A stretch of 64,000 bases of DNA from Paraconexibacter antarcticus (GTDB lineage Bacteria; Actinomycetota; Thermoleophilia; Solirubrobacterales; Solirubrobacteraceae): assembly GCF_024220175.1 (NCBI RefSeq), contig NZ_CP098502.1:806001-870000 (forward strand). The letters are read 5' to 3'. Both the position numbers and the translations under genes were made by a program. The stretch's first letter is position 1, and each line of letters starts with the position of its first letter. The notes below the pieces were generated by a model. That model did not search any database, had not been told where the DNA came from, and saw only the letters and a program-made list of their open reading frames with translations. Of the stretch, positions 52,757 to 61,382 are shown piece by piece.

Positions 52757-54223
52757 ATGCGGAAGGAACGCCGGAACAACCCCCTGGGGTGGGGGCTGGA
52801 CCACCCCTGGATGCTCGTGCTCGGAGCGGTGATGGTCTGGTTCACCTTCTGGGTGATCGGGACCCGCCAGACCCAGCACCAGGTCAAGGCCTCGTTCGCC
52901 AGCGCGTTCAACCTCGCTCCGGGGCTGGCCATCCTCATCGACGGCCAGGAGGTCGGCAAGATCGGCCACGTCAGGTACGACAACGGCAAGGCCCTCGTCA
53001 CGATCGGGATCAACGACAAGGAGTTCTGGCCGCTGCACCAGGGGACCAAGGTCATCAGCCGCTGGGGCACCACGATCGGCAACGGCACCCGGAAGCTCGA
53101 CCTCGTCCCCGGCCCGGCGACCGCACCGGCGATCCCGCAGGGCGGCATCATCCCGACGGCCGACACGCAGCCGGCGGTCGACGTCGATCTCATCCTCAAC
53201 GCCCTCAACTCGAAGGTCCGCCGCAACCTCAGCAGCTGGCAGAAGGGGATGGGCGACTCCTTCAAGGGCAAGGAGAAGGACCTCGGGGCGCTGCTCGACC
53301 AGGCGGACGACGGCACGAACGCCGCCGCCGACCTGCTGTCCGACCTCGGGACCGACAGCTTCGCGCTCAAGGGCCTCATCACGAACGGACAGCGCGCGAC
53401 GAGCATCCTCGCCGGGCGGGACAACGCGGTCCGCAACCTCGTCACGGTCGCGTCGCGGACGTTCCAGACCTTCGCGAGCAACACCCAGGGCACGCAGGCC
53501 TCGATCGACGAGCTGTCGCCGACGCTCCGGCAGGCGCGGTCGACCCTCCAGCGGACCGACCAGAGCATCGGCAACCTCGACCAGCTCGTGACCGAGCTGC
53601 GTCCCGGGGCCAAGGCCCTCAGGCCGCTCGCCGCGGCCGCTCGCCCGGCGTTCGCCGACCTGCGTCAGATCGTGCCGTCGACGCTCAGTACCCTGCGGAC
53701 CGGTCGTGAGGCGGCTCCGTCCATCCGGGCGCTGCTCGCCCAGGGCACGCCGTTCGTGACCCGCGCCGCACCGGTCCTCACCGATCTGGCACCGATGTTC
53801 TCCTGCGTCCGCCCGTACGCCCCGGAGACCGGTGGGGCCCTGGTCAACCTCGAGGAGTCGCATGGCACCTACGACCTCGAGCCGTCGCGCCGCAGCGGCG
53901 TGGTCGACCCGAGCGACCCGGTCGCCTATACCGGGCCAGCGGTCAGGGTGAACGGGAAGACGTACTACCAGTCGCACGGCCTTCGCGCCGAGGTCCAGGC
54001 GAGCTCGAGCTCGCTCGAGAAGCCGAGCGAGTCGAAGCTCGTCTCGACCGGCACCGGGCTCGGCATCAAGATGTACGCGTTCCCGCGGCCCCCCGGACTG
54101 AACGCCGGTCAGCCGATGTTGATGCCCGAGTGCGGCATCACGAAGGACGCGCTCGACGCCTCGAAGGACCCTGAGTCCGAGTCCAACATGGCGGCCTACG
54201 CCAAGTCGAAGGGAGGCCGCTGA
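52757..54223 (+). CDS. mceA: Mce protein A of the operon
   Basis: This 488-residue protein has a membrane anchor (WMLVLGAVMVWFTFWVIG, residues 18-35), an MlaD/MCE domain at about 40-120 (VKASFASAFNLAPGLAILIDGQEVGKIG) and a long helical domain that in homologues builds a hydrophobic tunnel through the cell envelope. Two C-terminal cysteines (FSCVRPY, PECGIT) may form a disulfide. AGGAGAG precedes ATG. Its TGA overlaps the next ATG by one base. Confidence 0.92.
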   Translation: MRKERRNNPLGWGLDHPWMLVLGAVMVWFTFWVIGTRQTQHQVKASFASAFNLAPGLAILIDGQEVGKIGHVRYDNGKALVTIGINDKEFWPLHQGTKVISRWGTTIGNGTRKLDLVPGPATAPAIPQGGIIPTADTQPAVDVDLILNALNSKVRRNLSSWQKGMGDSFKGKEKDLGALLDQADDGTNAAADLLSDLGTDSFALKGLITNGQRATSILAGRDNAVRNLVTVASRTFQTFASNTQGTQASIDELSPTLRQARSTLQRTDQSIGNLDQLVTELRPGAKALRPLAAAARPAFADLRQIVPSTLSTLRTGREAAPSIRALLAQGTPFVTRAAPVLTDLAPMFSCVRPYAPETGGALVNLEESHGTYDLEPSRRSGVVDPSDPVAYTGPAVRVNGKTYYQSHGLRAEVQASSSSLEKPSESKLVSTGTGLGIKMYAFPRPPGLNAGQPMLMPECGITKDALDASKDPESESNMAAYAKSKGGR

Positions 54224-55719
54224 TGCAAGGCAAGGTCCTGGCGATGGTTCTCGGCTTCGTGGCCCTGGGTGCCGCGATCGTCCTCCTCGGAGGCGACCAT
54301 CACAAGTACACGATCCGCGCCGAGCTGAGCGACGCTGGCGGGCTGCGGAAGAACTCCTCGGTGAAGATCGCGGGCGTCCCGGCCGGCAAGGTCAGGGACA
54401 TCACGGTCACGAAGGACGACCACGCGATCGCGACCCTCGAGATCGACGACAGCGCCAAGCCGATCGGCCAAGGCGCGAAGGTCAACATCCGCCCGACCGA
54501 CCTCCTCGGTGAGCGCTACGCGGAGATCCAGGGCGGCGACCCGGCGAAGCCGATGCCGTCCGGCGCGCTCGTGCCGATCTCGAAGACTGCGGAGCCCGTC
54601 GAGCTCGACGACATCCTCAACATGCTCGACGCCGACACGCGCACGCGCCTCGGCATCCTCATCAACGAGGTGGGGGTGGGGCTGGAGGGCCGCGGGGCGG
54701 ACTTCAACAAGCTCCTCGCGCAGCTGCCGCCGTCGCTCGACGACACCGCCAAGCTCCTGAAGCAGATCCGCGGCCAGAACGCGGCCCTGAAGGTCGGCGT
54801 CCAGCGCGCCGACGCCGTGACCGCGCTGGTCAACGGCCGCCGCGAGGACATGGGCAAGCTCATCCGCCAGGCGAGCCATGCGCTCGACGTCGTCGCCCAG
54901 AAGCGGACGCAGCTCGCCTCGACGATCCAGAACGCCCCTGGCGCACTGGCGAACCTCCGCAGCACGCTCGCGAACCTCGACCGCGCGTCGGTGCAGCTGA
55001 AGCCGGCCGCGGCTGATCTGCAGCGGACCACGGGGCCGCTGAAGGCCACGCTCGCGGCGATCCCGGCCTTCACGCAGGCGGCTCGCCCGACGCTGCAGAA
55101 GGCGACCGACGTGAGCCCGGACATCACCCGCCTCGCGACCGGCGCCCTGCCGACGGTGAAGCGGCTGCGCCCGACGCTGCAGAAGGCGGCGGCGCAGCTC
55201 GTCCTCTCGGCGCCGATCCTCAAGGAGCTCGACCGCCGCGGGTACGACGACCTGCTGCTCGGCGTCGACAGCCTCCAGAAGGGCACGAAGGCCCGTGACG
55301 GCGTCGGGCACTTCATCGGCGCCCACCTCGACATCGGTGCGGACTACGTCCAGGAGGCCGTGAACGTCCTCGCGCCCCCGCAGGGCGCGATCACGCCGGC
55401 GACCCGCAAGAAGCAGGCCGCCCCCGCGGCCGTCGCGCCGAGCACGCAGCCGCAGGCGGCGACCCCGACGCCGCTCGACGCGCCGACGAAGAAGCTCGGC
55501 GACATCCTCAACAAGATCGTGCCCGGCCTCGGTGACACGACGAACAAGGTCACCAAGGGTGTACAGGACACGATCGGCGGCGCCACGGGCGGCCTGAAGC
55601 AGGCCCTGCCCGGCCTGAGCGGCGGGAAGAGCGGCGGCATACCCGGCCTCGCGCCGCCGCCGCCGGCGAACAAGAGCTCGGACGCGCTCCGTCTCTTCGA
55701 CTACCTGATGGGGCAATAG
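54223..55719 (+). CDS. mceB: Mce protein B of the operon
   Basis: This 498-residue protein has its membrane anchor at the very N-terminus (VLAMVLGFVALGAAIVLLG), an MCE domain at about 25-105 (YTIRAELSDAGGLRKNSSVKIAGVPAGKV; ERYAEIQGG) and a long helical region. A Pro/Ala/Gly-rich C-terminal tail from about residue 385 onward is absent from its siblings. It is the only Mce protein here in which I see no cysteine. It is coupled to mceA and followed two bases later by mceC. Confidence 0.92.
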   Translation: MQGKVLAMVLGFVALGAAIVLLGGDHHKYTIRAELSDAGGLRKNSSVKIAGVPAGKVRDITVTKDDHAIATLEIDDSAKPIGQGAKVNIRPTDLLGERYAEIQGGDPAKPMPSGALVPISKTAEPVELDDILNMLDADTRTRLGILINEVGVGLEGRGADFNKLLAQLPPSLDDTAKLLKQIRGQNAALKVGVQRADAVTALVNGRREDMGKLIRQASHALDVVAQKRTQLASTIQNAPGALANLRSTLANLDRASVQLKPAAADLQRTTGPLKATLAAIPAFTQAARPTLQKATDVSPDITRLATGALPTVKRLRPTLQKAAAQLVLSAPILKELDRRGYDDLLLGVDSLQKGTKARDGVGHFIGAHLDIGADYVQEAVNVLAPPQGAITPATRKKQAAPAAVAPSTQPQAATPTPLDAPTKKLGDILNKIVPGLGDTTNKVTKGVQDTIGGATGGLKQALPGLSGGKSGGIPGLAPPPPANKSSDALRLFDYLMGQ

Positions 55720-55721
55720 CA

Positions 55722-57155
55722 ATGGCGATCAGCACGAAGAAGCGGCAGTTCGGCCGCCCGGTCGGCCAGACCCGTGGCCGCGCGTTCATGGCGTCGATCG
55801 GCGTCGCGGGCCTCCTGCTCGCGGCCCTGACGTTCTACATCGGGTACGAGGCCGCCTACCAGGTCCCGGGCCGCGGGTACTACAACCTGCACGCGAAGTT
55901 CAAGGACGCGAACAACCTCGCGAACCACTACGAGATCCGCATGTCCGGCGTCCGGGTCGGCCAGGTGCTCAACCCGCACGCCGAGCACGGCATCGCGGTC
56001 GTGGACCTGAAGCTCAGCGACAAGTACAAGCCCCTCCCGGCCGACTCCAAGCTCCAGGTCCGCCTGCGCTCGGCCGTCGGCGTCCGCTACCTCGAGATCA
56101 TCCCGGGCACCTCGAAGGCGGGGCTGCCCGAGGGGGCGACGATCCCGACGACGCAGGTCGAGCCGTCGGTCGCGCTCGACCAGGTGCTCGGTACCTTCGA
56201 CCCGAAGACCCGCGCCGCGACGTCGACGCTCCTGCAGGAGCTCGGCAACGGCGTCGACGGGCGGGGCACCGACCTCAACGACGTCGTGCGCGACACGCCC
56301 CGGCTGCTCACCGACCTCCGCGGGATCTCCAACTCGATCACCTCCCGGCCCGGCGACGCCTTCGGCGGCTTCATCCACAACGGCGCCGCGATGGTCAAGG
56401 GCTTCAGCGACGCCCGCTTCGACATCGTCGACGGCTTCCGCCCGCAGCGCCAGACCCTGCAGGTCTTCACCGACCAGAAGGCCGGCGTGCAGGGCACCCT
56501 CGACGAGGCCGGCCCGACGCTCGCGACCGCCCGCGCCCAGCTGCCGAACATCGACCGGCTCGTCTCCGAGACGGCGGACTTCGCCACTCGCGCGCGGCCG
56601 CTTCTCGCCGCGGCGCCGTCGTCGCTCCAGCGCACGACGACGCTGCTGAAGACGTCGAGCCAGGGCCTCAAGGACACCCGGGCGACGCTCGACCTCGCGA
56701 AGCGCGCGGTCGACCCGACGCTCGGCCTCCTCGGGTCGGTGCGGCCGGCGCTGCCGACGACGGATGACTTCCTGAACCAGCTCAACCCGCAGCTGCAGGT
56801 CATCAGCCCGCGGTACTGCGACGTCGGCAACACGATCCTCAGCTGGGGCCAGTTCCTGAACAACGGGAACGAGACCGAGACGTCCATCCGCTTCAACTTG
56901 TCCGCGCTCCGCCCGGAGGTCCTCGGCGGCCAGGGGCCGGGCGTGAACAACGAGGGGCTCATCCATCGCGGCTCGTACCACGGTCCGTGTGACCCCGCGA
57001 CGAACACGGGCGGGCACGGCCTCCAGGCCCCGCTGCCGGGCAAGATCGTCAACGCCGGTGCCACACCGTTCAACGACACCACCAACCCTCCCTACGAGAC
57101 GAACCCGAACGTCGTCTCCAGGGCCTCCGACTTCGACGCTCCAGGAGGGCGGTAG
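55722..57155 (+). CDS. mceC: Mce protein C of the operon
   Basis: This 477-residue protein has an anchor at residues 24-42 (MASIGVAGLLLAALTFYIG), an MCE domain at about 50-135 (LHAKFKDANNLANHYEIRMSGVRVGQVL; GVRYLEIIPG) and a helical tunnel domain. A C-terminal region with two cysteines (RYCDVGN, GPCDPAT) and Asn/Gly-rich surface loops suggests an extracytoplasmic cap. It lies three bases before mceD. Confidence 0.92.
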   Translation: MAISTKKRQFGRPVGQTRGRAFMASIGVAGLLLAALTFYIGYEAAYQVPGRGYYNLHAKFKDANNLANHYEIRMSGVRVGQVLNPHAEHGIAVVDLKLSDKYKPLPADSKLQVRLRSAVGVRYLEIIPGTSKAGLPEGATIPTTQVEPSVALDQVLGTFDPKTRAATSTLLQELGNGVDGRGTDLNDVVRDTPRLLTDLRGISNSITSRPGDAFGGFIHNGAAMVKGFSDARFDIVDGFRPQRQTLQVFTDQKAGVQGTLDEAGPTLATARAQLPNIDRLVSETADFATRARPLLAAAPSSLQRTTTLLKTSSQGLKDTRATLDLAKRAVDPTLGLLGSVRPALPTTDDFLNQLNPQLQVISPRYCDVGNTILSWGQFLNNGNETETSIRFNLSALRPEVLGGQGPGVNNEGLIHRGSYHGPCDPATNTGGHGLQAPLPGKIVNAGATPFNDTTNPPYETNPNVVSRASDFDAPGGR

Positions 57156-57158
57156 ACC

Positions 57159-58709
57159 ATGGCCGGCTTCAGCGACGTGATCCGGGACCGCATCGACCTG
57201 CGGCCCGGGCAGCACAAACCCAAGACCCTGCGGAACGGCACGATCACCGTCGCCCTCGTCGCGATCTTCCTCTACACGATCTACACGAAGCCGAGCGTCC
57301 CGTTCTTCTCGGGCGGCGGCCGGACGCTGAGCGCGCAGTTCGTCTCCGGGACGAACGTCCGGCCGGGCTACACGCCGGTCCGCGTCCACGGCATCAACGT
57401 CGGTCAGGTCGAGAGCATCAAGCGCGGCCCGAACAACCGCGGCGCGATCGTGAAGATGCGCCTCGACAAGGGCGTGAAGGTCGACCTGCACTCGGACATG
57501 CGTATGGCGCTCCGCTGGCGCACGCTCCTCGGCCGCAACGTCTACGTCGACATCATGCCCGGCTCGCCGAGCGCCCCGAAGTACGCCGGCGGCACGCTCC
57601 CGCAGAGCCGCACGCAGGACCAGGTGGAGCTCGACACGGCGCTCACGCCGCTCAACGTCGACGGTCGCAAGGCGATCCAGACGATGATCACCGAGTTCGA
57701 CAAGGGCTTCGCGGACCCGCAGGCGGTCCGTGACGCGATCGGCAAGGCGGGCGGCACGTTCCGCGGCCTCGGCGGCCACGACGCGACCGGGCAGTTCTCC
57801 CCGGACGGGTCGACCGGCGGCACCGGGTCGATGGCCGCGGCCGCGGCCGGGCTCCCGGCCCTGCGCGGCGTCACCGTCGGCGACCTGCCGAAGCTCGTCC
57901 AGGGCGCCAACCGGGCGCTCGGCCAGCTCACGCGTGACCAGGTCGCCCTCGGCAACCTCGTCACCGACGGCTCCACCGCGCTGTCGGTGTCGGCCGCGCG
58001 CAGCGCCGACCTCGCGGCGACGCTGAACACCGCGCCGGGCACGATGCGGACGACCCGCGCGACGCTCGCGCGCCTCGAGCAGACGCTCGACGTCGTCGAC
58101 CCGCTGGCCGAGCAGCTGAAGCCCGGCCTCGCGAAGCTGCCGAAGGCGGCGAACGACACGTCGGCGACGCTGCGCAACCTGCGGCCGCTCCTGGCCGACC
58201 TGCGCCCGACGCTCGCCAACCTGCGCCCGGCCCTGACCGATCTGCGGACCGCCTCCCGCGCGGGTGTCCCGGCCCTGACGCCGCTGAACCACACGATGCA
58301 GCTGGCCCAGGACAAGTACATCCCGTTCCTGAAGTCCGACGACCCGGCCCAGCACCGGCCGAACTACCAGAACATCGGCCCGGCGATCTCGAGCGTCGGC
58401 TCGGCCACCTCGTGGAACGACAAGAACGGCTCGTTCGCGAACTTCGAGGCCGCGGCCGGCGAGAACTCCTTCCAGAGCCCGTGCACGTCGCAGCTCTCGA
58501 ACCCGGAGGTCACACCCGACCAGAAGGTCGCCTGCGACCTGACCGCCGCGACGTTGTTCGCGGCCTTCAGCGGCATCGTGCCGACGATGAGCACGATCAA
58601 GAACCCGGCCGCACCCCCCGCTCTCCTGCGCGAGTACCTCACGGGCAAGAAGACGTTCAAGGGCCTGCCCTCGAACCTCACCGACATCCTGAAGAAGAAG
58701 GGTCGCTAG
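57159..58709 (+). CDS. mceD: Mce protein D of the operon
   Basis: This is the largest of the set at 516 residues. The anchor is near residues 25-45 (NGTITVALVAIFLYTIYT). The MCE domain spans about 55-140 (LSAQFVSGTNVRPGYTPVRVHGINVGQV; GRNVYVDIMPG). A Gly/Ala-rich insert near 208-235 precedes the helical domain. The C-terminal cysteines are in SPCTSQ and VACDLT. The stop codon is immediately followed by the ATG of mceE (TAGATG). Confidence 0.92.
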   Translation: MAGFSDVIRDRIDLRPGQHKPKTLRNGTITVALVAIFLYTIYTKPSVPFFSGGGRTLSAQFVSGTNVRPGYTPVRVHGINVGQVESIKRGPNNRGAIVKMRLDKGVKVDLHSDMRMALRWRTLLGRNVYVDIMPGSPSAPKYAGGTLPQSRTQDQVELDTALTPLNVDGRKAIQTMITEFDKGFADPQAVRDAIGKAGGTFRGLGGHDATGQFSPDGSTGGTGSMAAAAAGLPALRGVTVGDLPKLVQGANRALGQLTRDQVALGNLVTDGSTALSVSAARSADLAATLNTAPGTMRTTRATLARLEQTLDVVDPLAEQLKPGLAKLPKAANDTSATLRNLRPLLADLRPTLANLRPALTDLRTASRAGVPALTPLNHTMQLAQDKYIPFLKSDDPAQHRPNYQNIGPAISSVGSATSWNDKNGSFANFEAAAGENSFQSPCTSQLSNPEVTPDQKVACDLTAATLFAAFSGIVPTMSTIKNPAAPPALLREYLTGKKTFKGLPSNLTDILKKKGR

Positions 58710-60044
58710 ATGGCGCTCGACAACAAGGGGACGTCCGCCGAGAAGGCGGGCATGGACCGCCTCAAGCTGGAAGCCAAGCGCGCGTCGGGGCCGTTCGCCC
58801 TGTTCGTCCTGCTCTCGGTCTGCGGCCTGCTCGTGGCGGGGGTCATCATCCGCAACCTCGCGGGTGACAAGCCATGGGTGAGCTACCAGCCCTACCAGGT
58901 GGCCTTCTCGGACGCCAAGGGCGTCGTCCCGGCCCGCGCGGAGCTGCGGCTCGCCGGCGTCAAGGCGGGCTCGGTCAAGAAGGCGAAGCTCGTCGACGGT
59001 CGTGCCGTCCTCGTCATCAACCTCGAGAAGAAGTACGCACCGATGTACAAGAACGCGAAGGTGCGGATCCGGCCGATCACGCCGCTCGAGGACATGTACG
59101 TCGACATCCTCTCCCGCGGCACGCCGAGCGCCGGCAAGCTCGAGAAGAACGACATCCTCCCGGCGACGCAGACGGTCTCACCGCAGCAGATCGGCAACAT
59201 CCTCGACACCTTCGACGCGACCACGCGGACGAACCTCGCGAGTCTGCTCAACCAGCTCGGCAGGGGCCTGGACGACGGCGGCAAGAACCTCCGGTGGGCG
59301 TTCCAGGAGATGTCCCCGTTCTTCGCGAACGCGACGTCGGTCCTCTCCGCCGTCGCCGAGCGGCGCGACAACTTCAGGCGCTTCGTCACGAACTTCGGCG
59401 GCATCGCCCAGCAGCTGGGGAAGACCGACGTCCAGCTCGCCGGCTTCGTGAAGCACGGGCAGGAGGTCCTCAACACGCTCGCGGCGAACGACGGCCCGTT
59501 CTCGTCGACGCTCGCGCAGCTCCCGGGGACGCTCCAGACGATGCAGCGGTCCTTCGCGAACCTGCGGGCGACCGAGGCGGTCCTCGACCCGGCGCTCCAG
59601 TCGCTCAAGCCGGTGGCGGCGCAGCTGCCGTCCGGGCTCGACAGCCTCGACAGCCTCGCGAACGACGCGACGCCCGCGGTGCGCAAGCTCCGGACGCCGG
59701 TCCGGTCGCTGCTCCCGCTGTCCACGTCGCTGCGCCCGACCTCGCGGTCGCTCGCGAAGACGTTCTCGCAGCTACAGACGCAGGCGCCGCAGCTCGACAG
59801 CGGCGTCGGCAAGGCGGTGCCCTGCCTGCCGACGGCCGGCCACCTGCTGACCCAGTTCATGTCGGCGACGAAGCTCGGCGACGCGGCCGACGGCGCGGGC
59901 ACGCACTCGTCGGCGAACTTCCGCGCAGGGGCGGTCGTCGGCTTCTCGACCTTCGGCGAGGCGACGACGAAGGACCCCGGCAGCCACCATTTCGTCCCGT
60001 GTGAATACCTCGGCATCGCCAAGGGCCCGGAGGTCCGGCCATGA
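58710..60044 (+). CDS. mceE: Mce protein E of the operon
   Basis: This 444-residue protein has a charged N-terminus of about 27 residues, then the anchor FALFVLLSVCGLLVAGVII. The MCE domain is YQVAFSDAKGVVPARAELRLAGVKAG to DMYVDILSRG, followed by the helical region. In mycobacteria the fifth Mce is often a lipoprotein. Here no proper lipobox is present, since the only early Cys is inside the membrane helix. C-terminal cysteines are VPCLPT and VPCEYL. It ends in an ATGA overlap with mceF. Confidence 0.92.
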   Translation: MALDNKGTSAEKAGMDRLKLEAKRASGPFALFVLLSVCGLLVAGVIIRNLAGDKPWVSYQPYQVAFSDAKGVVPARAELRLAGVKAGSVKKAKLVDGRAVLVINLEKKYAPMYKNAKVRIRPITPLEDMYVDILSRGTPSAGKLEKNDILPATQTVSPQQIGNILDTFDATTRTNLASLLNQLGRGLDDGGKNLRWAFQEMSPFFANATSVLSAVAERRDNFRRFVTNFGGIAQQLGKTDVQLAGFVKHGQEVLNTLAANDGPFSSTLAQLPGTLQTMQRSFANLRATEAVLDPALQSLKPVAAQLPSGLDSLDSLANDATPAVRKLRTPVRSLLPLSTSLRPTSRSLAKTFSQLQTQAPQLDSGVGKAVPCLPTAGHLLTQFMSATKLGDAADGAGTHSSANFRAGAVVGFSTFGEATTKDPGSHHFVPCEYLGIAKGPEVRP

Positions 60045-61372
60045 AGATCGGCAACCTGTACGGCAAGATCGCGGTGCTCGCGGTGATCACCATCGGCGCG
60101 CTCCTGATCCTCGTCTACTACTACGGCGCGGCCGGCGGCCGTCTGCCGGGGGCGGAGAATCGCTACACGTTCCATGCGGTCGTGGACGAGCCCCAGGAGC
60201 TCCTGAAACACGCCGACGTGCGCGCCGCGGGCGTGAAGGTCGGCGAGGTCGTGGACATCACGGGCCAGGGCCGCAAGGCGAACGTCACGATGGACCTCGA
60301 GGACAACATCGCGCCGATCTACCAAGACGCGCAGGTCCTCGTGCGACAGAAGACGCTCGTCGGCGAGAACTACGTCGAGGTCTCCCCGGGCACGCCGTCG
60401 AGCGGCGAGCTCCCGGACGGCGGCACGCTCCCCGAGAGGGCGAACAAGGAGGCGGTCCCGATCGACCGCATCCTCAACTCGCTCGACGCCCCGACGCGGA
60501 AGGCCGTCTCGACGAACCTGCGCGCGCTGGGTGGCGGCTTCCAGGAGCACGGCGACGACCTCAACCGGTTCACCGCCGCGCTCAAGCCGCTGACCTCCGA
60601 CGGCACGCAGGTGACCGACATCCTCAACGCGCAGAACCAGCAGGTCGCGGACATCATCTCCCAGGGCAGCACGGTGTTCGCCGCGCTGGCCGACCGGCGC
60701 AACGACCTGCGCTCGCTGCTGCGGGCCGCGACGACGACCGCGAAGGCCGTCTCCGCGCGGGACACGCAGCTCGCCCAGGACTTCGCCGACTTTCCCGCGA
60801 CGCTGCGCCAGGCCCGCGGCACCGTGACCCGCCTGTCGGCGTTCTCGGGCCGCGCGGTCCCGGTGGTCCACGACCTGAAGCTCGCCTCGGCCGACCTCGC
60901 CCCGGTCGTCCAGGACCTCGGGCCCACGGCGACCTCGGCGAACAAGGTGTTCGACGAGCTGCCGCGCTTCACGCAGAAGGCGAACCCGCTGCTCGGGCAG
61001 CTGACGACGTTCGCGAAGGCGGGCAAGCCGGCGTTCCCGGCCCTCGAGGCCTCGCTGCGCCAGCTGAACCCGTTCCTGCGCTTCCTCGCCCCGTACAACA
61101 AGGACGTCGCCGGCGCGATGGGCGTCTTCGGCGACAACGTCCAGTACGACAAGTACGGGGCGCGCGCCCGATGCACCTGCATCCTCGGCCCGCACAGCTT
61201 CGCGAACTACACGCCGGCGATGCAGCAGGCGCTGTCGGTCCTCCTCGAGAAGGGCGTCCTGGGTCAGTTCGACCACACGGGTAACGACGCGTTCAAGAAG
61301 CCCGGGACCGCGAACGACATCGGCGCGACGACCTATTCGGGAAGCTACCCGCACGTCGCAGCGGACAAGTAG
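60041..61372 (+). CDS. mceF: Mce protein F of the operon
   Basis: This 443-residue protein has its anchor at residues 9-27 (IAVLAVITIGALLILVYYY), an MCE domain at about 40-125 (YTFHAVVDEPQELLKHADVRAAGVKVGEV; GENYVEVSPG) and a helical tunnel domain. A C-terminal CTC pair (ARCTCILG) replaces the spaced cysteines of its siblings. It is the last Mce gene, 10 bases before the MMPL transporter gene, so the operon continues. Confidence 0.92.
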   Translation: MKIGNLYGKIAVLAVITIGALLILVYYYGAAGGRLPGAENRYTFHAVVDEPQELLKHADVRAAGVKVGEVVDITGQGRKANVTMDLEDNIAPIYQDAQVLVRQKTLVGENYVEVSPGTPSSGELPDGGTLPERANKEAVPIDRILNSLDAPTRKAVSTNLRALGGGFQEHGDDLNRFTAALKPLTSDGTQVTDILNAQNQQVADIISQGSTVFAALADRRNDLRSLLRAATTTAKAVSARDTQLAQDFADFPATLRQARGTVTRLSAFSGRAVPVVHDLKLASADLAPVVQDLGPTATSANKVFDELPRFTQKANPLLGQLTTFAKAGKPAFPALEASLRQLNPFLRFLAPYNKDVAGAMGVFGDNVQYDKYGARARCTCILGPHSFANYTPAMQQALSVLLEKGVLGQFDHTGNDAFKKPGTANDIGATTYSGSYPHVAADK

Positions 61373-61382
61373 CGTTCCGCCG

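Noticed and set aside
58785..58865. Lipobox in MceE, as seen in the fifth Mce of mycobacteria
   Set aside because: The only early Cys (SVCGLL) lies inside the membrane helix without the LxxC arrangement after a short signal peptide.
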